Notes: generated from the letters alone by a model not told the origin. DNA of 64,000 nucleotides from Blastococcus saxobsidens DD2 (GCF_000284015.1 NC_016943.1:4505541-4569540), one strand, 5' to 3'; shown: positions 1-10,381, numbered from the stretch's first letter. A program made the numbers and translations.

Positions 1-1
1 G

Positions 2-880
2 GGCCGGTGGCACCGGCTCCGGCGCGGGATCTACGTGGGCGCCGAGACGTTGGACGGGGTCGACGGCGACCATCGGCACCTGCTCGACTGCGTCGCGGTG
101 TTCCTGGCGCTCGACCGGCCGGCCGCGGCGCTCAGTCACCACACGGCCGCGCGACTCATGGGCCTGCCCGTCCGTCGCCGGCGCGACGCCGTCGTCCGGC
201 TCACCGATCCGGCGCACGGGCGCACGGGGCAAGGGTTCGTGGTGTCCCGCGGGCCGCTGGATCCCTCGGAGATCAGCATCCGGGAGCCCCTCCGGCTCAC
301 CGCTCCCGCACGGACACTCGTCGACTGCGCGCGGGAGTGGCCGCTCGAGGACGCCGTCGTCGCCATGGACGCAGCCCTGCTCGCTGACCGAACCACCCGG
401 GAGCAGCTCGTCGACGCGGTCGCACGGGCGCGCGGCTGGCCCGGCGCGCCACGGGCCGGCCGCGCGCTGTCGCTCGCCGACGGACGCGCGGAGTCACCGC
501 TGGAGACCCGAGGCCGTCTGCGGATGGTGGGCGCCGGGCTCCCGCAACCCGTGCTGCAGGTGGAGATCCGCACCGGTGGGCGGTTCGTCGGCGTCGTCGA
601 CGCGTGGTTCGACGACGCCGCGGTGGCGGTCGAGTTCGACGGGCGGGTGAAGTACACCGACCCGTGGCGGGATCCCGCGCGGGTGCTGTGGGAGGAGAAG
701 CGGCGCGAGGACGAGCTGCGCGCCCTCGACATCGCCGTCGTCCGGATCGCCGATGCCGACCTCGGCCCCGGATGGCCGGCCGTGGAGGAGCGGTTGGGCA
801 GACTCCTGTCCCGGCGACCACCCGCTGTCCGGAGGTTCTGTGCCGTCCCCCGTCGGCGCGGGGTCGCCCGGGTTCGGTGA
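2..880 (+). CDS. AbiEi/DUF559-like protein, 5' truncated by the window edge
   Basis: The reading frame is open from base 2 and encodes GRWHRLRRGIYV before the first internal GTG at 35. That is the usual N-terminal motif of the actinobacterial AbiEi-type winged-helix family, so the true start lies outside the window. The C-terminal half (about residues 160-260) carries SPLETRGRLRM, AVEFDGRVKY and EEKRREDELR, the acidic and lysine motifs of the DUF559/Vsr-like nuclease fold. Solitary proteins of this kind are common in actinobacteria and are often labelled type IV toxin-antitoxin AbiEi. No AbiEii-like toxin partner is visible, so a defence or antitoxin role is not shown here. Family assignment is fairly secure; function is unknown. 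Confidence 0.75.
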   Translation, partial: GRWHRLRRGIYVGAETLDGVDGDHRHLLDCVAVFLALDRPAAALSHHTAARLMGLPVRRRRDAVVRLTDPAHGRTGQGFVVSRGPLDPSEISIREPLRLTAPARTLVDCAREWPLEDAVVAMDAALLADRTTREQLVDAVARARGWPGAPRAGRALSLADGRAESPLETRGRLRMVGAGLPQPVLQVEIRTGGRFVGVVDAWFDDAAVAVEFDGRVKYTDPWRDPARVLWEEKRREDELRALDIAVVRIADADLGPGWPAVEERLGRLLSRRPPAVRRFCAVPRRRGVARVR

Positions 881-956
881 GGTCCGCGGCACGGACGTCG
901 GTACCGCGCTGCGGAGCGGCCCCGGCCACCACACCGCGGCACCGGTGGGGGCGCGG

Positions 957-1688
957 TCAGCGAACCCCGGCGAGCCGCGCGAAGACGACGACGTTGTCCC
1001 GGTAGTTGCCGCTGGCAGGGTCGAACGAGCCGCCGCAGGTGATCAGGCGCAGTGCCGCGTGGTCGGTGTCGCCGTAGACCTCGACGGTCGGGAAGGCGTC
1101 CTTGGGGTACCGCGCGACCCGGTCGACGGCGAAGACCGCCGTCGTGCCGTCCGCGCGGTCGACGTGGATCTCGTCACCCGGCTGCAGCTCGGCCAGCCGG
1201 AAGAAGACCGCCGGCCCCTCGGCAGCCGAGTCGACGTGCCCGGCGATGACCGCCGGGCCCAGCTCGCCCGGGGCCGGGCCGCCGCGGTACCAGCCGGCCA
1301 CGTCGTAGTCCGCCGGCACCTCGAGCGAGCCGTCGGGCAGCAGCCCGAGCGACGCCAGCGGCGGGGTCGTCGTGTCGATGGAGGGGATGGTCACCGAGAG
1401 CGGGACCGCCTCGGGGAGGACCGGGCCCACGACGGCCGGTGCAGGTGCCGGGGCCTGCGGCGCCGTCACCCCGGACGACGGCCCGGGAGGCGGCACGGAA
1501 GGCGGCACGGCGGGCGACGGGGTGACCGAGGACGGCGCCGGAGCGGCGGCGGCCGACGGCACGATCGGCACCGACTCCTGGGTGGCCAGCCCGACGCCGA
1601 TCAGCGAGGCGCCGCCGACGGAGAGCGCGGCGATGGCCGCCCTCGCGAGGCGAGGGCGGCCATCGGCGCGTGCTACGTGCTTGGCCAT
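957..1688 (-). CDS. Class F sortase
   Basis: This 243-residue protein has an N-terminal membrane anchor or signal (about residues 14-35), a Pro/Ala/Ser-rich spacer (about 45-90) and a C-terminal sortase domain. Catalytic residues are visible: His in VIAGHVDS, Cys in LITCGGSFD and Arg in NYRDNVVVFA. The size and TCGG context fit class F, an actinobacterial type of unsettled substrate preference. The gene follows the CHRD protein gene by 9 bp in the same direction, so the two are almost certainly cotranscribed, and the neighbour is the likely substrate. Sortases act outside the membrane, cleaving a sorting signal and transferring the protein to the cell wall. Confidence 0.88.
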   Translation of the reverse strand: MAKHVARADGRPRLARAAIAALSVGGASLIGVGLATQESVPIVPSAAAAPAPSSVTPSPAVPPSVPPPGPSSGVTAPQAPAPAPAVVGPVLPEAVPLSVTIPSIDTTTPPLASLGLLPDGSLEVPADYDVAGWYRGGPAPGELGPAVIAGHVDSAAEGPAVFFRLAELQPGDEIHVDRADGTTAVFAVDRVARYPKDAFPTVEVYGDTDHAALRLITCGGSFDPASGNYRDNVVVFARLAGVR

Positions 1689-1697
1689 CGGGGAAGG

Positions 1698-2450
1698 TCA
1701 GACGTCCCCGCGGGCCGTGCGACGGCGGTAGGCCAGGGCACCGGCGCCGGCGAGACCGGCCGCACCCAGGGCGAACAGGGCCTCGTTCTCGACACCGGCG
1801 GTGCCACCGCCACCGGCGTCGACGCCGCCGGAGGGCATCTGACCCATCTGGTCGGTGGCGCCGCAGAGAGCCGGTGCGGTCGCCTCGAGCGGCAGCGACG
1901 GGTCGATCTCGCTGACCGGCGGCGGCGGGCCGTACTGGCCGTTCGGGCTGATCGTGTCGATGCCGTGCTGGACCACGGAGACGTCGGCGAGGTTGATGTC
2001 GCCGTCGATCTGGCTCAGGTCGAAGGTGCGCTCGTAGGAGACCTCACCGCTACCGCTGGCCACGGGGAACCGCTCGACGGCGAGCGCGCTGTCGGGCCCG
2101 AAGTCGCCCTCGGTGGTGAGCGAGAGCTGGATGCCGCCGTAGAAGGGCTGCCCCTCGGGAGTACTGAGGACCCCGTCGTCACCGGCGGCGGACATGGGCG
2201 GGCAGATGTTCTGGCCGCCGATGTGGATGTGCTGGGCGTGGGGCAGGCCCGGCACGACACCCATCGTGTCGATGTTGACGGTGAGGGTGTTGGCCTCCTC
2301 GTCGAGGTACAGCTCTGCGGTACCGGAGGCGCCGCTGTTGTTCAGCGCCCCCAGGTCGATGGTCGCGGACTCGGCCGCGGCTGCCGGGCCGGCCGTGAAC
2401 AGTGCGAAGGGAACGGCGAGTGCGGCGGCGGACAGGTATCTCGTGCGCAT
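1698..2450 (-). CDS. Secreted CHRD-like protein with C-terminal membrane anchor
   Basis: This 250-residue protein starts with a typical signal peptide ending near AAAAES. The middle (about residues 28-165) contains HAQHIHIGGQ and a long beta-rich stretch, as in CHRD (chordin) domain proteins of bacterial surfaces. After a Gly-rich spacer come a hydrophobic helix (ALFALGAAGLAGAGALAY) and a basic tail (RRRTARGDV), the layout of a sortase substrate. No canonical LPXTG is present; the nearest match is MPSGG about 15 residues before the helix. It is the first gene of a two-gene unit with the class F sortase. The domain call rests on the His-rich motif and layout and is moderately sure. Confidence 0.75.
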   Translation of the reverse strand: MRTRYLSAAALAVPFALFTAGPAAAAESATIDLGALNNSGASGTAELYLDEEANTLTVNIDTMGVVPGLPHAQHIHIGGQNICPPMSAAGDDGVLSTPEGQPFYGGIQLSLTTEGDFGPDSALAVERFPVASGSGEVSYERTFDLSQIDGDINLADVSVVQHGIDTISPNGQYGPPPPVSEIDPSLPLEATAPALCGATDQMGQMPSGGVDAGGGGTAGVENEALFALGAAGLAGAGALAYRRRTARGDV

Positions 2451-2843
2451 CGGACATCCTCTGCTCGAATGCCGCGCCCCGGACGAGCAGCGGCCCTCCC
2501 CAAACTGCCCAGCTCAGTGGCACAAGATTCGGTAGGACGCCGATCTGTCACACCCAAATCCGCTGGATGACGATCACATGACGAGCCCACTGATCGGGGC
2601 GCAGCAGCACGCATCGCCCCCCTATCCTTTGTCGCCCCGAATTCCTCATCGGCGTGTCCGACGGCGGAACCGGCGTGTCTCTGATTCCGGAGCCGGCCTC
2701 GCCGCTGCGGCCGCCGACACAGCCGGCGCATCGGATGACAGCTGTGTCATACGCGGCCGGAGGAGGGCCTCAGCAACCGCAGGCACCCGCCGGTGGGCGC
2801 GGCGCACCACGGGAGCGGTGGACATCGAGGCGCAGCGCCCCGG

Positions 2844-2857
2844 TTACCCGCGAGTAG
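2844..2857. promoter_or_regulatory. Palindromic operator upstream of etfD
   Basis: TTACCCGCGAGTAG lies about 170 bp before the etfD start. It is the same 14-bp motif found twice in the fadE5 promoter (core TACYCGCGAGTA), one base off a perfect palindrome. A possible -10 hexamer TATCGT follows at 2875-2880, with no good -35 box. The motif fits a TetR-type repressor site. The rest of the 578-bp gap (2451-3028) shows no convincing gene. Confidence 0.6.
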
Positions 2858-3028
2858 CCTCCTGGCGCGCCCGCTATCGTGCGACCCAGTGCGGCGAGTC
2901 TGCCCGCACGCGGTCCGGGCGCCGGCTCCAGAGCCGGGGCCGTTGGTGCGCGCACCACACACAGCTCCGGTCCCCTCCGTGGCGGGCCGGGGACAGCCGA
3001 CGCCGCCAGGCGTACGGGAGGGGAAGAG

Positions 3029-5329
3029 ATGACGGGCCCGCTGCAGATCGTCCTGGGGACGATCAGCATCCTGTTCCTGATCGTGGCGAGCGTGATGGCC
3101 TACCGGGCCGTGCGCGCGATGATCCGGATCATCCGCACCGGCCAGCCCGACGACAGTCGATCCGGGCCGGTCAAGAGCCGGCTGAAGACACTGCTGGTCG
3201 AATCGCTCGGCCACACCCGGATGCTCAAGTGGTCGTCGATCGGCGTCGCCCACTGGTTCGTCTTCCTGGGTTTCTACGGCCTGTTCCTCACGCTGGTCGA
3301 GGCGTTCGGCGAGGTGTGGAACCCCGCGTTCCACCTGCCGCTGATCGGTGAGTGGTTCCTGTGGAACCTGTTCGCCGACATCATCGGCACCGGCACGATC
3401 CTCGGGATCCTGTACCTGATCTACCGGCGCCAGAAGGACCACCCGCGCCGGCAGGGCCGGTCGAGCCGCTTCGCCGGCACGAACGAGGGCCGCGGCTACT
3501 TCGTCGAGGCCGTCGTCCTGACCGTCGGCATCGCCATCCTGCTGATCCGCGCGCTCAAGGTCTCCTCCGACCTCACCGACGCGCCGGCCTGGTCGCACCC
3601 GATCTCCGGGGCCCTGGCCACCGTGCTGCCCGACAGCCCCGACCTGCTCAGCATCGTCGCATTCATCAAGATCGTGGTGAGCCTGGTCTGGCTGGTGGTG
3701 ATCAGCCGGATCCTGAACATGGGTGTGGCCTGGCACCGGTTCAGCGCCTTCTTCAACATCTACTTCAAGCGCGAGGCCGACGGCCGCCAGGCGCTCGGTC
3801 CGTTGCCGGCGATGACCTCGGGCGGCAAGCCGATCGACTTCGAGGACCCGGGCGAGGACGACGTCTTCGGTCGCGGCAAGATCGAGGACTTCACCTGGAA
3901 GGGGATGCTCGACTTCACCACCTGCACCGAGTGCGGGCGATGCCAGAGCCAGTGCCCGGCGTGGAACACGGGCAAGCCGCTCAGCCCGAAGATGGTGATC
4001 ATGGATCTTCGCGACCACCTCTACGCGAAGGCGCCCTACCTCCTCGGTGAGAAGACGGCGAGCGAGACCGCACCGGACTACGACGTCCTCAAGCCCAGCG
4101 ACGAGCAGGTCTGGGCGTCGGGCTACGCCCGCATCGAGGGCACCAACGACGCCCAGGCCCACCGCCCGCTGGTCGGCACCCTCGAGGAGGGCGGGGTCAT
4201 CGACCCCGACGTCCTGTGGAGCTGCACCAGCTGCGGCGCCTGCGTCGAGCAGTGCCCGGTCGACATCGAGCACGTCGACCACATCATGGACATGCGCCGC
4301 TACCAGGTGCTGATCGAGTCCAACTTCCCGTCCGAGGCCGGCGTCATGCTGCGGAACATCGAGAACCGCGGCAACCCGTGGGGCATGGGCGGCAGCGCGC
4401 GCACCGACTGGATGAAGGAGCTCGACTTCGACGTCCGCGTGGCCGACGGCCCGCTGCCCCACGAGGTGGAGTACCTGTTCTGGGTCGGCTGCGCCGGTGC
4501 CATCGACGACCGCGCCAAGAAGGTCACCAAGGCCGTCGCCGAGCTGCTGCACACGGCCGGGGTCGAGTTCGCCGTCCTCGGCGACGGCGAGACCTGCTCG
4601 GGTGACCCGGCGCGACGCCTCGGTAACGAGTTCGTGTTCCAGATGCAGGCGATGCAGAACATCGAGACCCTCGACGGGGTCTTCGAGGGCCGGGTGCCCG
4701 GCACCCGCAAGATCGTGGCCACCTGCCCGCACTGCTTCAACTCGCTGGGCAAGGAGTACCCGCAGGCCGGCGGCGAGTACGAGGTCGTCCACCACACGCA
4801 GCTGCTCGGCCAGCTCGTGGAGGAGGGCCGGCTGACCCCGGTCACGCCGATCGACCGCAAGGTCACCTACCACGACCCGTGCTTCCTGGGCCGGCACAAC
4901 AAGGTCTACACGCCGCCGCGGGAGATCCTGGACTCCGTTCCGGGCCTCTCCACGCAGGAGATGCACCGCTGCAAGGACCGCGGGTTCTGCTGCGGCGCCG
5001 GCGGCGCCCGCATGTGGATGGAGGAGAAGATCGGCAAGCGGATCAACGTCGAGCGCACCGAGGAGGCGCTCGAGCTCGATCCCGACGTCATCTCCACCGC
5101 GTGCCCGTTCTGCATCACGATGCTGAGCGACGCGCTCACGGCCAAGAAGCAGAGCGGCGAGGCCGGCGAGCACGTCGAGGTCCTCGACGTCAGCCAGATC
5201 CTGCTGCGTTCGCTGACCCCGGTCGGGGTCAGCGCCCCGGGCGCCGAGTCCGGTGCCGACGTCGGCACCAAGGCCGACGACGTCGTGGGGCTCGACTCGG
5301 CCAACACCCAGCACGACCCGAAGGACTGA
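3029..5329 (+). CDS. etfD: Membrane iron-sulfur oxidoreductase, EtfD-like (ETF to quinone)
   Basis: This 766-residue protein begins with a membrane domain of about five helices (residues 5-250, NarI/gamma-like). A ferredoxin-type module follows with CTECGRCQSQC (from residue 299) and CTSCGACVEQC (from residue 399). Two cysteine-rich CCG domains of the HdrD/GlpC kind come next (CPHCFN; HDPCFLGRHN; FCCGAGGAR; CPFC). The layout matches mycobacterial EtfD (Rv0338c), which passes electrons from electron-transferring flavoprotein to menaquinone during fatty-acid oxidation. The ATG at 3029 was chosen because of the strong ribosome site GGGAGGGG just upstream and because the membrane helix starts there. 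A palindromic operator shared with fadE5 lies about 170 bp upstream. The family is secure; the ETF role is from homology. Confidence 0.88.
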   Translation: MTGPLQIVLGTISILFLIVASVMAYRAVRAMIRIIRTGQPDDSRSGPVKSRLKTLLVESLGHTRMLKWSSIGVAHWFVFLGFYGLFLTLVEAFGEVWNPAFHLPLIGEWFLWNLFADIIGTGTILGILYLIYRRQKDHPRRQGRSSRFAGTNEGRGYFVEAVVLTVGIAILLIRALKVSSDLTDAPAWSHPISGALATVLPDSPDLLSIVAFIKIVVSLVWLVVISRILNMGVAWHRFSAFFNIYFKREADGRQALGPLPAMTSGGKPIDFEDPGEDDVFGRGKIEDFTWKGMLDFTTCTECGRCQSQCPAWNTGKPLSPKMVIMDLRDHLYAKAPYLLGEKTASETAPDYDVLKPSDEQVWASGYARIEGTNDAQAHRPLVGTLEEGGVIDPDVLWSCTSCGACVEQCPVDIEHVDHIMDMRRYQVLIESNFPSEAGVMLRNIENRGNPWGMGGSARTDWMKELDFDVRVADGPLPHEVEYLFWVGCAGAIDDRAKKVTKAVAELLHTAGVEFAVLGDGETCSGDPARRLGNEFVFQMQAMQNIETLDGVFEGRVPGTRKIVATCPHCFNSLGKEYPQAGGEYEVVHHTQLLGQLVEEGRLTPVTPIDRKVTYHDPCFLGRHNKVYTPPREILDSVPGLSTQEMHRCKDRGFCCGAGGARMWMEEKIGKRINVERTEEALELDPDVISTACPFCITMLSDALTAKKQSGEAGEHVEVLDVSQILLRSLTPVGVSAPGAESGADVGTKADDVVGLDSANTQHDPKD

Positions 5330-5394
5330 GAAAGGACCTCCTCGCCCCCATCGCCCGCACGCCCGCGACGGGCCCCTGCGAGGAGGCCGAGAGC

Positions 5395-5432
5395 GACGGC
5401 GCGCGTTCCCCGCGAGGGGGGCGCGCGCCGTC
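5395..5432 (+). terminator. Hairpin terminator after etfD
   Basis: GACGGCGCGCG pairs perfectly with CGCGCGCCGTC (11 bp), with CCCC/GGGG pairing inside the loop. No T-run follows, as is usual for terminators in this GC-rich genome. It lies 65 bp after the etfD stop. Confidence 0.65.
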
Positions 5433-5521
5433 GCCGTCGGACGACCAGGTCGGCCGCGATGGTTGCTTCCCGCACCGCCCCGGGGTCGATGTGCCCCCGA
5501 TCACGGAGGACGCTTCTCCGG

Positions 5522-6847
5522 GTGAGCCGCGCCGCCCCGTCCGCCCCCGCACCGGTCCAGGGGGCGTCCCGCCACGGCCTCGGGCTGGTCGCGGTGGCGA
5601 TCGTGCTCACCGGCCTGAACCTGCGGACGGCGGTCACCAGCGTCGGCCCTGTCCTCGAGGAGATCCAGGAGGGGCTGGGCATCTCCAGCGGCCTCCTGGG
5701 CCTGGTGACGACCATGCCGGTGCTCTGCTTCGCCCTGATCGGCTTCACCGGCCCGTCCCTGTCCGCCCGTTTCCGGGACTCCCATGTGCTGGCAGGGGCG
5801 CTGCTGGCCATGTCGGCCGGGCTCGTCCTGCGCAGCACCGCCGGGGCGTTCTGGTTGTTCCTCGTCGGCACCGTGCTGGCGATGGTGGGCGGCGCGCTGG
5901 GCAACGTGCTGCTGCCCAGCCTGGTCAAGCGGCACTTCCCCGGGCGGACCGGTCTGCTGGTGGGCGCCTACAGCACCGCGATGTCGGTCGGCGCTGCGGT
6001 CGCCGCGGTGTCGACCGCGCCCATCGCCGCGGTCACCGGACCGGGCGGCTGGCGGTGGGCGCTCGGCGTCTGGGCGGTCTTCGCGCTCGCGGCCGCTACG
6101 CCGTGGCTCGCGGTCCGGGCGACGGCCGGCGCCTCACGCGAGACCCACGTCGCCGTCCGGATGCGCGAGCTCGTGCACAGCCGGCTCGCCCTCGCGATGG
6201 CCGTCTTCTTCGGGCTCCAGTCCATGCAGGCCTACGTGATCATCGGATGGTCGGCGCAGTACCTGCGGGACACGGGGCTCTCCGCGGCGGCGGCCGGGCT
6301 GCTGCTCGGGCTCAACTCGATCGTCGGCATCCCGCTCAGTGCCATCGTGCCTGCCCTCACCGTCCGGCCCCGGCTCCAGCGCCCGCTGCTGTGCGGGTTC
6401 CTGGCGTGCTACGTCGTCGGCTGGCTCGGGCTGTGGCTGACCCCGCTCGCCGCCCCGTGGCTGTGGATGATCCTGCTGGCCTTCGGCATGGGGACCTTCG
6501 CCATGGTCCTCACGCTGATGGGGCTGCGCGCCCGGACCCCGGAGACGACGGCCGCACTGTCCACCGTCACCCAGGGATGGGGATACGTGCTCTCGGCGGC
6601 CGGCCCGCTGCTGGTGGGCGTGCTCCGAGGCGCGACCGGCGACTACACCGGGATGTTCCTCCTCGTGCTCACCGGTGTCGCGGGACTGGCCGGAACCGGC
6701 TGGCTGGTCACCCGGCAGCGCTACGTCGACGACGAGGTTCCCGGCTGGTCGTCAGCGCGGCACTGCGACGACGTCCTGGAGGTCGCCGGCGCAGAGCCTC
6801 CGGTCAGCTCTCCGACGAACCGGGGCGGCGGGTCTCCGCCCGGGTGA
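5522..6847 (+). CDS. MFS transporter, CynX/NimT-like
   Basis: This 441-residue protein has about 12 hydrophobic helices. Its first helix region contains [15 protein letters not shown], the usual opening motif of CynX/NimT-type transporters, which includes cyanate and 2-nitroimidazole exporters. The GTG at 5522 is preferred to the ATG at 5459 because GGAGGA lies 11 bp before it and the extra residues look unstructured. The last 43 bp overlap the 3' end of dcd on the other strand, so the two genes converge and share their ends. The substrate cannot be told from sequence. Confidence 0.82.
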   Translation: MSRAAPSAPAPVQGASRHGLGLVAVAIVLTGLNLRTAVTSVGPVLEEIQEGLGISSGLLGLVTTMPVLCFALIGFTGPSLSARFRDSHVLAGALLAMSAGLVLRSTAGAFWLFLVGTVLAMVGGALGNVLLPSLVKRHFPGRTGLLVGAYSTAMSVGAAVAAVSTAPIAAVTGPGGWRWALGVWAVFALAAATPWLAVRATAGASRETHVAVRMRELVHSRLALAMAVFFGLQSMQAYVIIGWSAQYLRDTGLSAAAAGLLLGLNSIVGIPLSAIVPALTVRPRLQRPLLCGFLACYVVGWLGLWLTPLAAPWLWMILLAFGMGTFAMVLTLMGLRARTPETTAALSTVTQGWGYVLSAAGPLLVGVLRGATGDYTGMFLLVLTGVAGLAGTGWLVTRQRYVDDEVPGWSSARHCDDVLEVAGAEPPVSSPTNRGGGSPPG

Positions 6848-7403
6848 AGTTGCGGAACGACCGCGACGGCGTCGGCCCCCGCTGGTCCTGGTACCGGGAG
6901 CCGTAGACGGCCGACCCGTACGGGTGCTCCGCCGGGCTGCTGAGCTGGAACAGGCAGAGCTGGCCGATCTTCATGCCCGGCCAGAGCGTGATCGGCAGGT
7001 TCGCCACGTTGGACAGTTCCAGCGTGATGTGCCCCGAGAAGCCGGGGTCGACGAAGCCCGCCGTGGAGTGCGTGAGCAGTCCCAGACGGCCGAGCGAGCT
7101 CTTGCCCTCGAGCCTCGCTGCCAGATCGTCGGGGACCGAGACGACCTCCAGGGTCGAGCCGAGCACGAACTCCCCCGGGTGCAGCACGAACGGCTCGTCC
7201 CCCTCGGGCTCGACCAGGGTGGTGAGGTCGTCCTGCTGCTTCGCCGGGTCGATGTGGGTGTACCGGGCGTTGTTGAACACCCGGAAGTACCGGTCCAGGC
7301 GGACGTCGATGCTCGACGGCTGCACGAGGCCCTTGTCGTAGGGCTCGACGCCGAGGCGGCCCTCCGCGATCGCAGCCGTGATGTCCCGGTCGCTCAGCAG
7401 CAT
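6804..7403 (-). CDS. dcd: dCTP deaminase (probably dUMP-forming)
   Basis: This 199-residue protein matches the Dcd family along its length: [54 protein letters not shown] and a C-terminal [12 protein letters not shown]. The closest proteins I know, from mycobacteria, are bifunctional and convert dCTP directly to dUMP, feeding thymidylate synthesis; the [10 protein letters not shown] context agrees with that group. The ATG at 7403 gives the normal length of about 190 residues. The gene converges on the upstream MFS gene with a 44-bp overlap and diverges from the subtilase gene. Confidence 0.95.
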   Translation of the reverse strand: MLLSDRDITAAIAEGRLGVEPYDKGLVQPSSIDVRLDRYFRVFNNARYTHIDPAKQQDDLTTLVEPEGDEPFVLHPGEFVLGSTLEVVSVPDDLAARLEGKSSLGRLGLLTHSTAGFVDPGFSGHITLELSNVANLPITLWPGMKIGQLCLFQLSSPAEHPYGSAVYGSRYQDQRGPTPSRSFRNFTRAETRRPGSSES

Positions 7404-7584
7404 GGCGCGGAGTCTAGGGAACGTGCCGGCCGCCATCCCTCCGGGTGAATCGGGCCCACCGGACCTCAACCGCACCGGCGGCCCTGCCGAAGCGAGCCGG
7501 GAGAACGCCTGCCGGCGTCCGGTCCGACCGGTCGCCGGCCCTTCCCGGACCGGCCGGGCAGGCCGCGCCGGAAGGCATGTGCGA

Positions 7585-10302
7585 ATGACCAGCAAGCGGG
7601 TTCTGGGCGTCACCCTGACCTCCGCCGTCGTGGCCGGGTACGCCGGTGCGGCGGTCTGGTCGGCGTGGGCAGCGCCGCCGATCGAGCAGGCCACCGGTTT
7701 CGGCGACGGCGACGGCCTCACCCGGTACGTGCTGACCGCCGACACCACGGCCGGCGACCTGCTGGCGGAGCTGGAGTCGGTCCCGGGTGTGGCCAGCGCG
7801 CAGTGGGTGGACGTCGACCGGGCCCTGGTGGCCGCCGACGGCCTGAGCCCCGAGCGGCTGGCCGCCGTCCCGGGCATCACCGACGTGGCGCTGTCGACGT
7901 CCGTGCCGGTCCTGGGCACCGTGACCGACCCGCTGTTCCCGCAGTACGGCTGGAACCTGGAGAACACCGGCAGCAACGCCTACGGCCAGGCCGCCGTGGC
8001 AGACGCCGACGTCGACGCCACCGCCGGCTGGGACACCGGCACGGGCATCGGCCGCGTCGTCGCCGTCGTCGACTCGGGCTTCGACTCCGACCACCCCGAG
8101 CTGGCCGGCGCCCTGTGGACGAACCCCGCGGAACGCTGCGGCTCGGCCGACACCGACGGCAACGGCCTGCCCGGCGACTGCCACGGCTGGAACTTCTACG
8201 CCAACAACGCCGATATCGACAACGGCAGCCTGGGCAGCCACGGCACCAGCGTCTCGGGCGTGGTGGGAGCGCGGGCGGACAACGGCTCCGGGTCCGCCGG
8301 CGTCGCGCCCGGTGTGTCCATCATGCCGCTGGTCGCGGGCGGCGGGAGCACCGTCGACATCTACCTGTGCGCCAAGGCCATCCGGTACGCCGTCGACCAC
8401 GGCGCCGACGTGGTCAACGCCTCGTGGGGTGGTCGGATCAGCGGCCCGCCCCTCGACGCGCTCCGCTCGGCGATCGCGTACGCCGAGGCGCACGGCGTCC
8501 TGGTGATCGCCGCGGCCGGCAACGACGGCGGGGACCGGGACACCAGCATCGTGTACCCGGCCAGCCTCCCCGAGCCCAACGTCGTGACCGTCGGCAGCTC
8601 CACCGCCGCCGACACCATCGCCGGCCACTCGGGCTACGGCGCGACGACGGTGGACCTCTTCGCCCCCGGCACCCGGGTGGCGGCGCCGTGGAACGACGGT
8701 GGCATGCGACTGGTCGACGGGACGTCGTTCGCCGCGCCGCACGTGGCCGCCGCGGTGGCCCTCTACCGCGCGGTCCTGCCGACGGCGTCGGTCGCCGAGC
8801 TCAAGCAGGCGCTGCTCGCCGGCACCGACCGGGTCGCGGCCTTCGCCGGCCGGTCGGTCACCGGCGGCCGGTTGTCGCTGGCCCGCATCGGGGCCCACGC
8901 CGACGACACGGTGCGCCACGCGTTCACGTCGATGACCGCCCGCGCGGGGACCGTCACCCCGACGGTCGGCATCAGCACCCCCGCCGGCAGCGGCCGCTAC
9001 TCGGTGGACGTCGGCCTGGGTATGGAGTCCCAGGGTGAGGTCTGGGCGCTGTCGCAGCAGCCGGTGACCCTCGACGGCGTCACGGTTCCCACCGACGACG
9101 CCGGTGACGCCCGGTTCGACCTGGGCGCGATCACCGACTCCGACGGCATCGCCCTGTCCCCGGCCGTGGAGCTCGCCGCCGGCCGCTACGTGCTGACCGT
9201 GCAGCTCTACCGCGACGGTGAGCCGCTGGGCCGCATGCGCGCCGCTCCCCTGCTGGTGTCCGCGCCGGAGAGCTCCGGCGGTGACGCACCCGGTGGGACG
9301 ACGCCGGGCACCCAGCCGGGCACCACCTCCCCCGACGGCGCCACCCCGGCCCCCGACAGCCAGCCGGGCACCACCACACCGGGCACCACCCCGCCCGGCG
9401 GCACCACCACCACCCCGCCCGGCGGCACCACCACCACCCCTCCCCCCGGCACCCCGGGCACCCGGCCGCCCGGCGGCACCAGCCCGGCCCCCGGCACCCC
9501 GCCAGGGAGCACTCCGCCGGGGGCCACCATCCCGGCTCCCGGCATTCAGCCGGGCGTCACCTCACCCGACGGCACCACACCGGCGCCCGGCACCACGTCG
9601 CCCAGCCCCACCCCCGGCACGACCCCGCCCGGGGGCACCTCTCCCGGCGGTCCGGCCCCGGGTGGCACGGCGCCGAGCCCGAGCACGCCCGGGCCCACGC
9701 CGGGGACCACCGCACCCGGTGGCACCAGCCCGGGAACGACGCCGTCGGCACCGCGGACGACGACCTACCCCGAGGTCGGCCCGTTCGGCATCGCGTCGCT
9801 GAGCCCGAACGTCGTCGACACCGCCGGCGGAACGCTGGTGACCATCACCGGGCGGGCGCTGCCGAGCCTCCCGACCGTGCGGGTGGGCACGTCGGCCACC
9901 GCGACGGTGGTCCGCAGCAGCACCACCAGCCTCGTGGTGCGGGTCCCGGCACGGACGGCAGGCACCTACGACGTGACCGTCCACGCTCGCGACGGCCGGT
10001 CGACGGTGCTCACCGCAGCGCTCACCTACGCCGTAGCCGTCGGCAGCGACCCGTCGGGCAGCACGCCCGGTGGGACGACGCCCGGCGGTACCGCCCCGGC
10101 GCCGAGCAGCCCCGCTCCGAGCAGCCCTGCCCCGAGCGCCCCGGGCGGCTCCACGCCCGACGGCGGCACGGCACCGGACGTCCCGGCGGCAGTGCGCACC
10201 GGCCCCCACGGTGAGCGGCTGGTGCGGTCGGACCGGTTCTCCGCGCTCGGCTCCATCTGGTCGGTGAACTGCTCCGCCAGCTGCACCGGCGTCGCGATCT
10301 GA
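7585..10302 (+). CDS. Secreted subtilisin-like (S8) protease with TIG domain
   Basis: This 905-residue protein begins with a signal peptide (about residues 5-30) and a propeptide-like region (about 35-115). The S8 domain carries the triad Asp163 (VVDSGFD), His219 (SHGTSVSG) and Ser381 ([10 protein letters not shown]). A Pro/Thr/Gly-rich linker of repeats such as PGTTPPGGT spans about residues 567-727. An IPT/TIG immunoglobulin-like domain follows (about 730-813), then a second linker and a short tail ending in two nearby cysteines (NCSASC). There is no C-terminal membrane helix, so it is not a mycosin of type VII secretion. The ATG at 7585 has GGAAGG 9 bp before it. Expected role: extracellular protein breakdown. 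The linker repeats are strongly periodic in DNA as well. Confidence 0.9.
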   Translation: MTSKRVLGVTLTSAVVAGYAGAAVWSAWAAPPIEQATGFGDGDGLTRYVLTADTTAGDLLAELESVPGVASAQWVDVDRALVAADGLSPERLAAVPGITDVALSTSVPVLGTVTDPLFPQYGWNLENTGSNAYGQAAVADADVDATAGWDTGTGIGRVVAVVDSGFDSDHPELAGALWTNPAERCGSADTDGNGLPGDCHGWNFYANNADIDNGSLGSHGTSVSGVVGARADNGSGSAGVAPGVSIMPLVAGGGSTVDIYLCAKAIRYAVDHGADVVNASWGGRISGPPLDALRSAIAYAEAHGVLVIAAAGNDGGDRDTSIVYPASLPEPNVVTVGSSTAADTIAGHSGYGATTVDLFAPGTRVAAPWNDGGMRLVDGTSFAAPHVAAAVALYRAVLPTASVAELKQALLAGTDRVAAFAGRSVTGGRLSLARIGAHADDTVRHAFTSMTARAGTVTPTVGISTPAGSGRYSVDVGLGMESQGEVWALSQQPVTLDGVTVPTDDAGDARFDLGAITDSDGIALSPAVELAAGRYVLTVQLYRDGEPLGRMRAAPLLVSAPESSGGDAPGGTTPGTQPGTTSPDGATPAPDSQPGTTTPGTTPPGGTTTTPPGGTTTTPPPGTPGTRPPGGTSPAPGTPPGSTPPGATIPAPGIQPGVTSPDGTTPAPGTTSPSPTPGTTPPGGTSPGGPAPGGTAPSPSTPGPTPGTTAPGGTSPGTTPSAPRTTTYPEVGPFGIASLSPNVVDTAGGTLVTITGRALPSLPTVRVGTSATATVVRSSTTSLVVRVPARTAGTYDVTVHARDGRSTVLTAALTYAVAVGSDPSGSTPGGTTPGGTAPAPSSPAPSSPAPSAPGGSTPDGGTAPDVPAAVRTGPHGERLVRSDRFSALGSIWSVNCSASCTGVAI

Positions 10303-10340
10303 CGCCGTCCACCGCGCCGTCCCGGCGCGTCCGCTGAGCC

Positions 10341-10381
10341 ACCGCGCCCCGTCCGGCTTCCCCATACGGACGGGGCGCGGT
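10341..10381 (+). terminator. Terminator of the subtilase gene
   Basis: ACCGCGCCCCGTCCG pairs perfectly with CGGACGGGGCGCGGT (15 bp) around an 11-nt loop, 38 bp after the subtilase stop. No T-run follows. Confidence 0.75.

Noticed and set aside
2-880. Type IV toxin-antitoxin system
   Set aside because: Only the AbiEi-like gene is present; no AbiEii nucleotidyltransferase toxin follows, and the gene is cut by the window edge.
753-2570. Long plus-strand open frame (605 codons) across the sortase and CHRD genes
   Set aside because: It is antisense to two well-supported genes and encodes Arg/Gly/Ala-rich nonsense, the usual shadow in very GC-rich DNA.
2747-5314. Minus-strand open frame of 855 codons opposite etfD
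   Set aside because: It has no domains, is biased in composition and lies antisense to a clear iron-sulfur protein gene.
7585-10302. Mycosin (type VII secretion protease)
   Set aside because: There is no C-terminal membrane helix and no ESX genes nearby, and the TIG domain and linkers do not fit that family.
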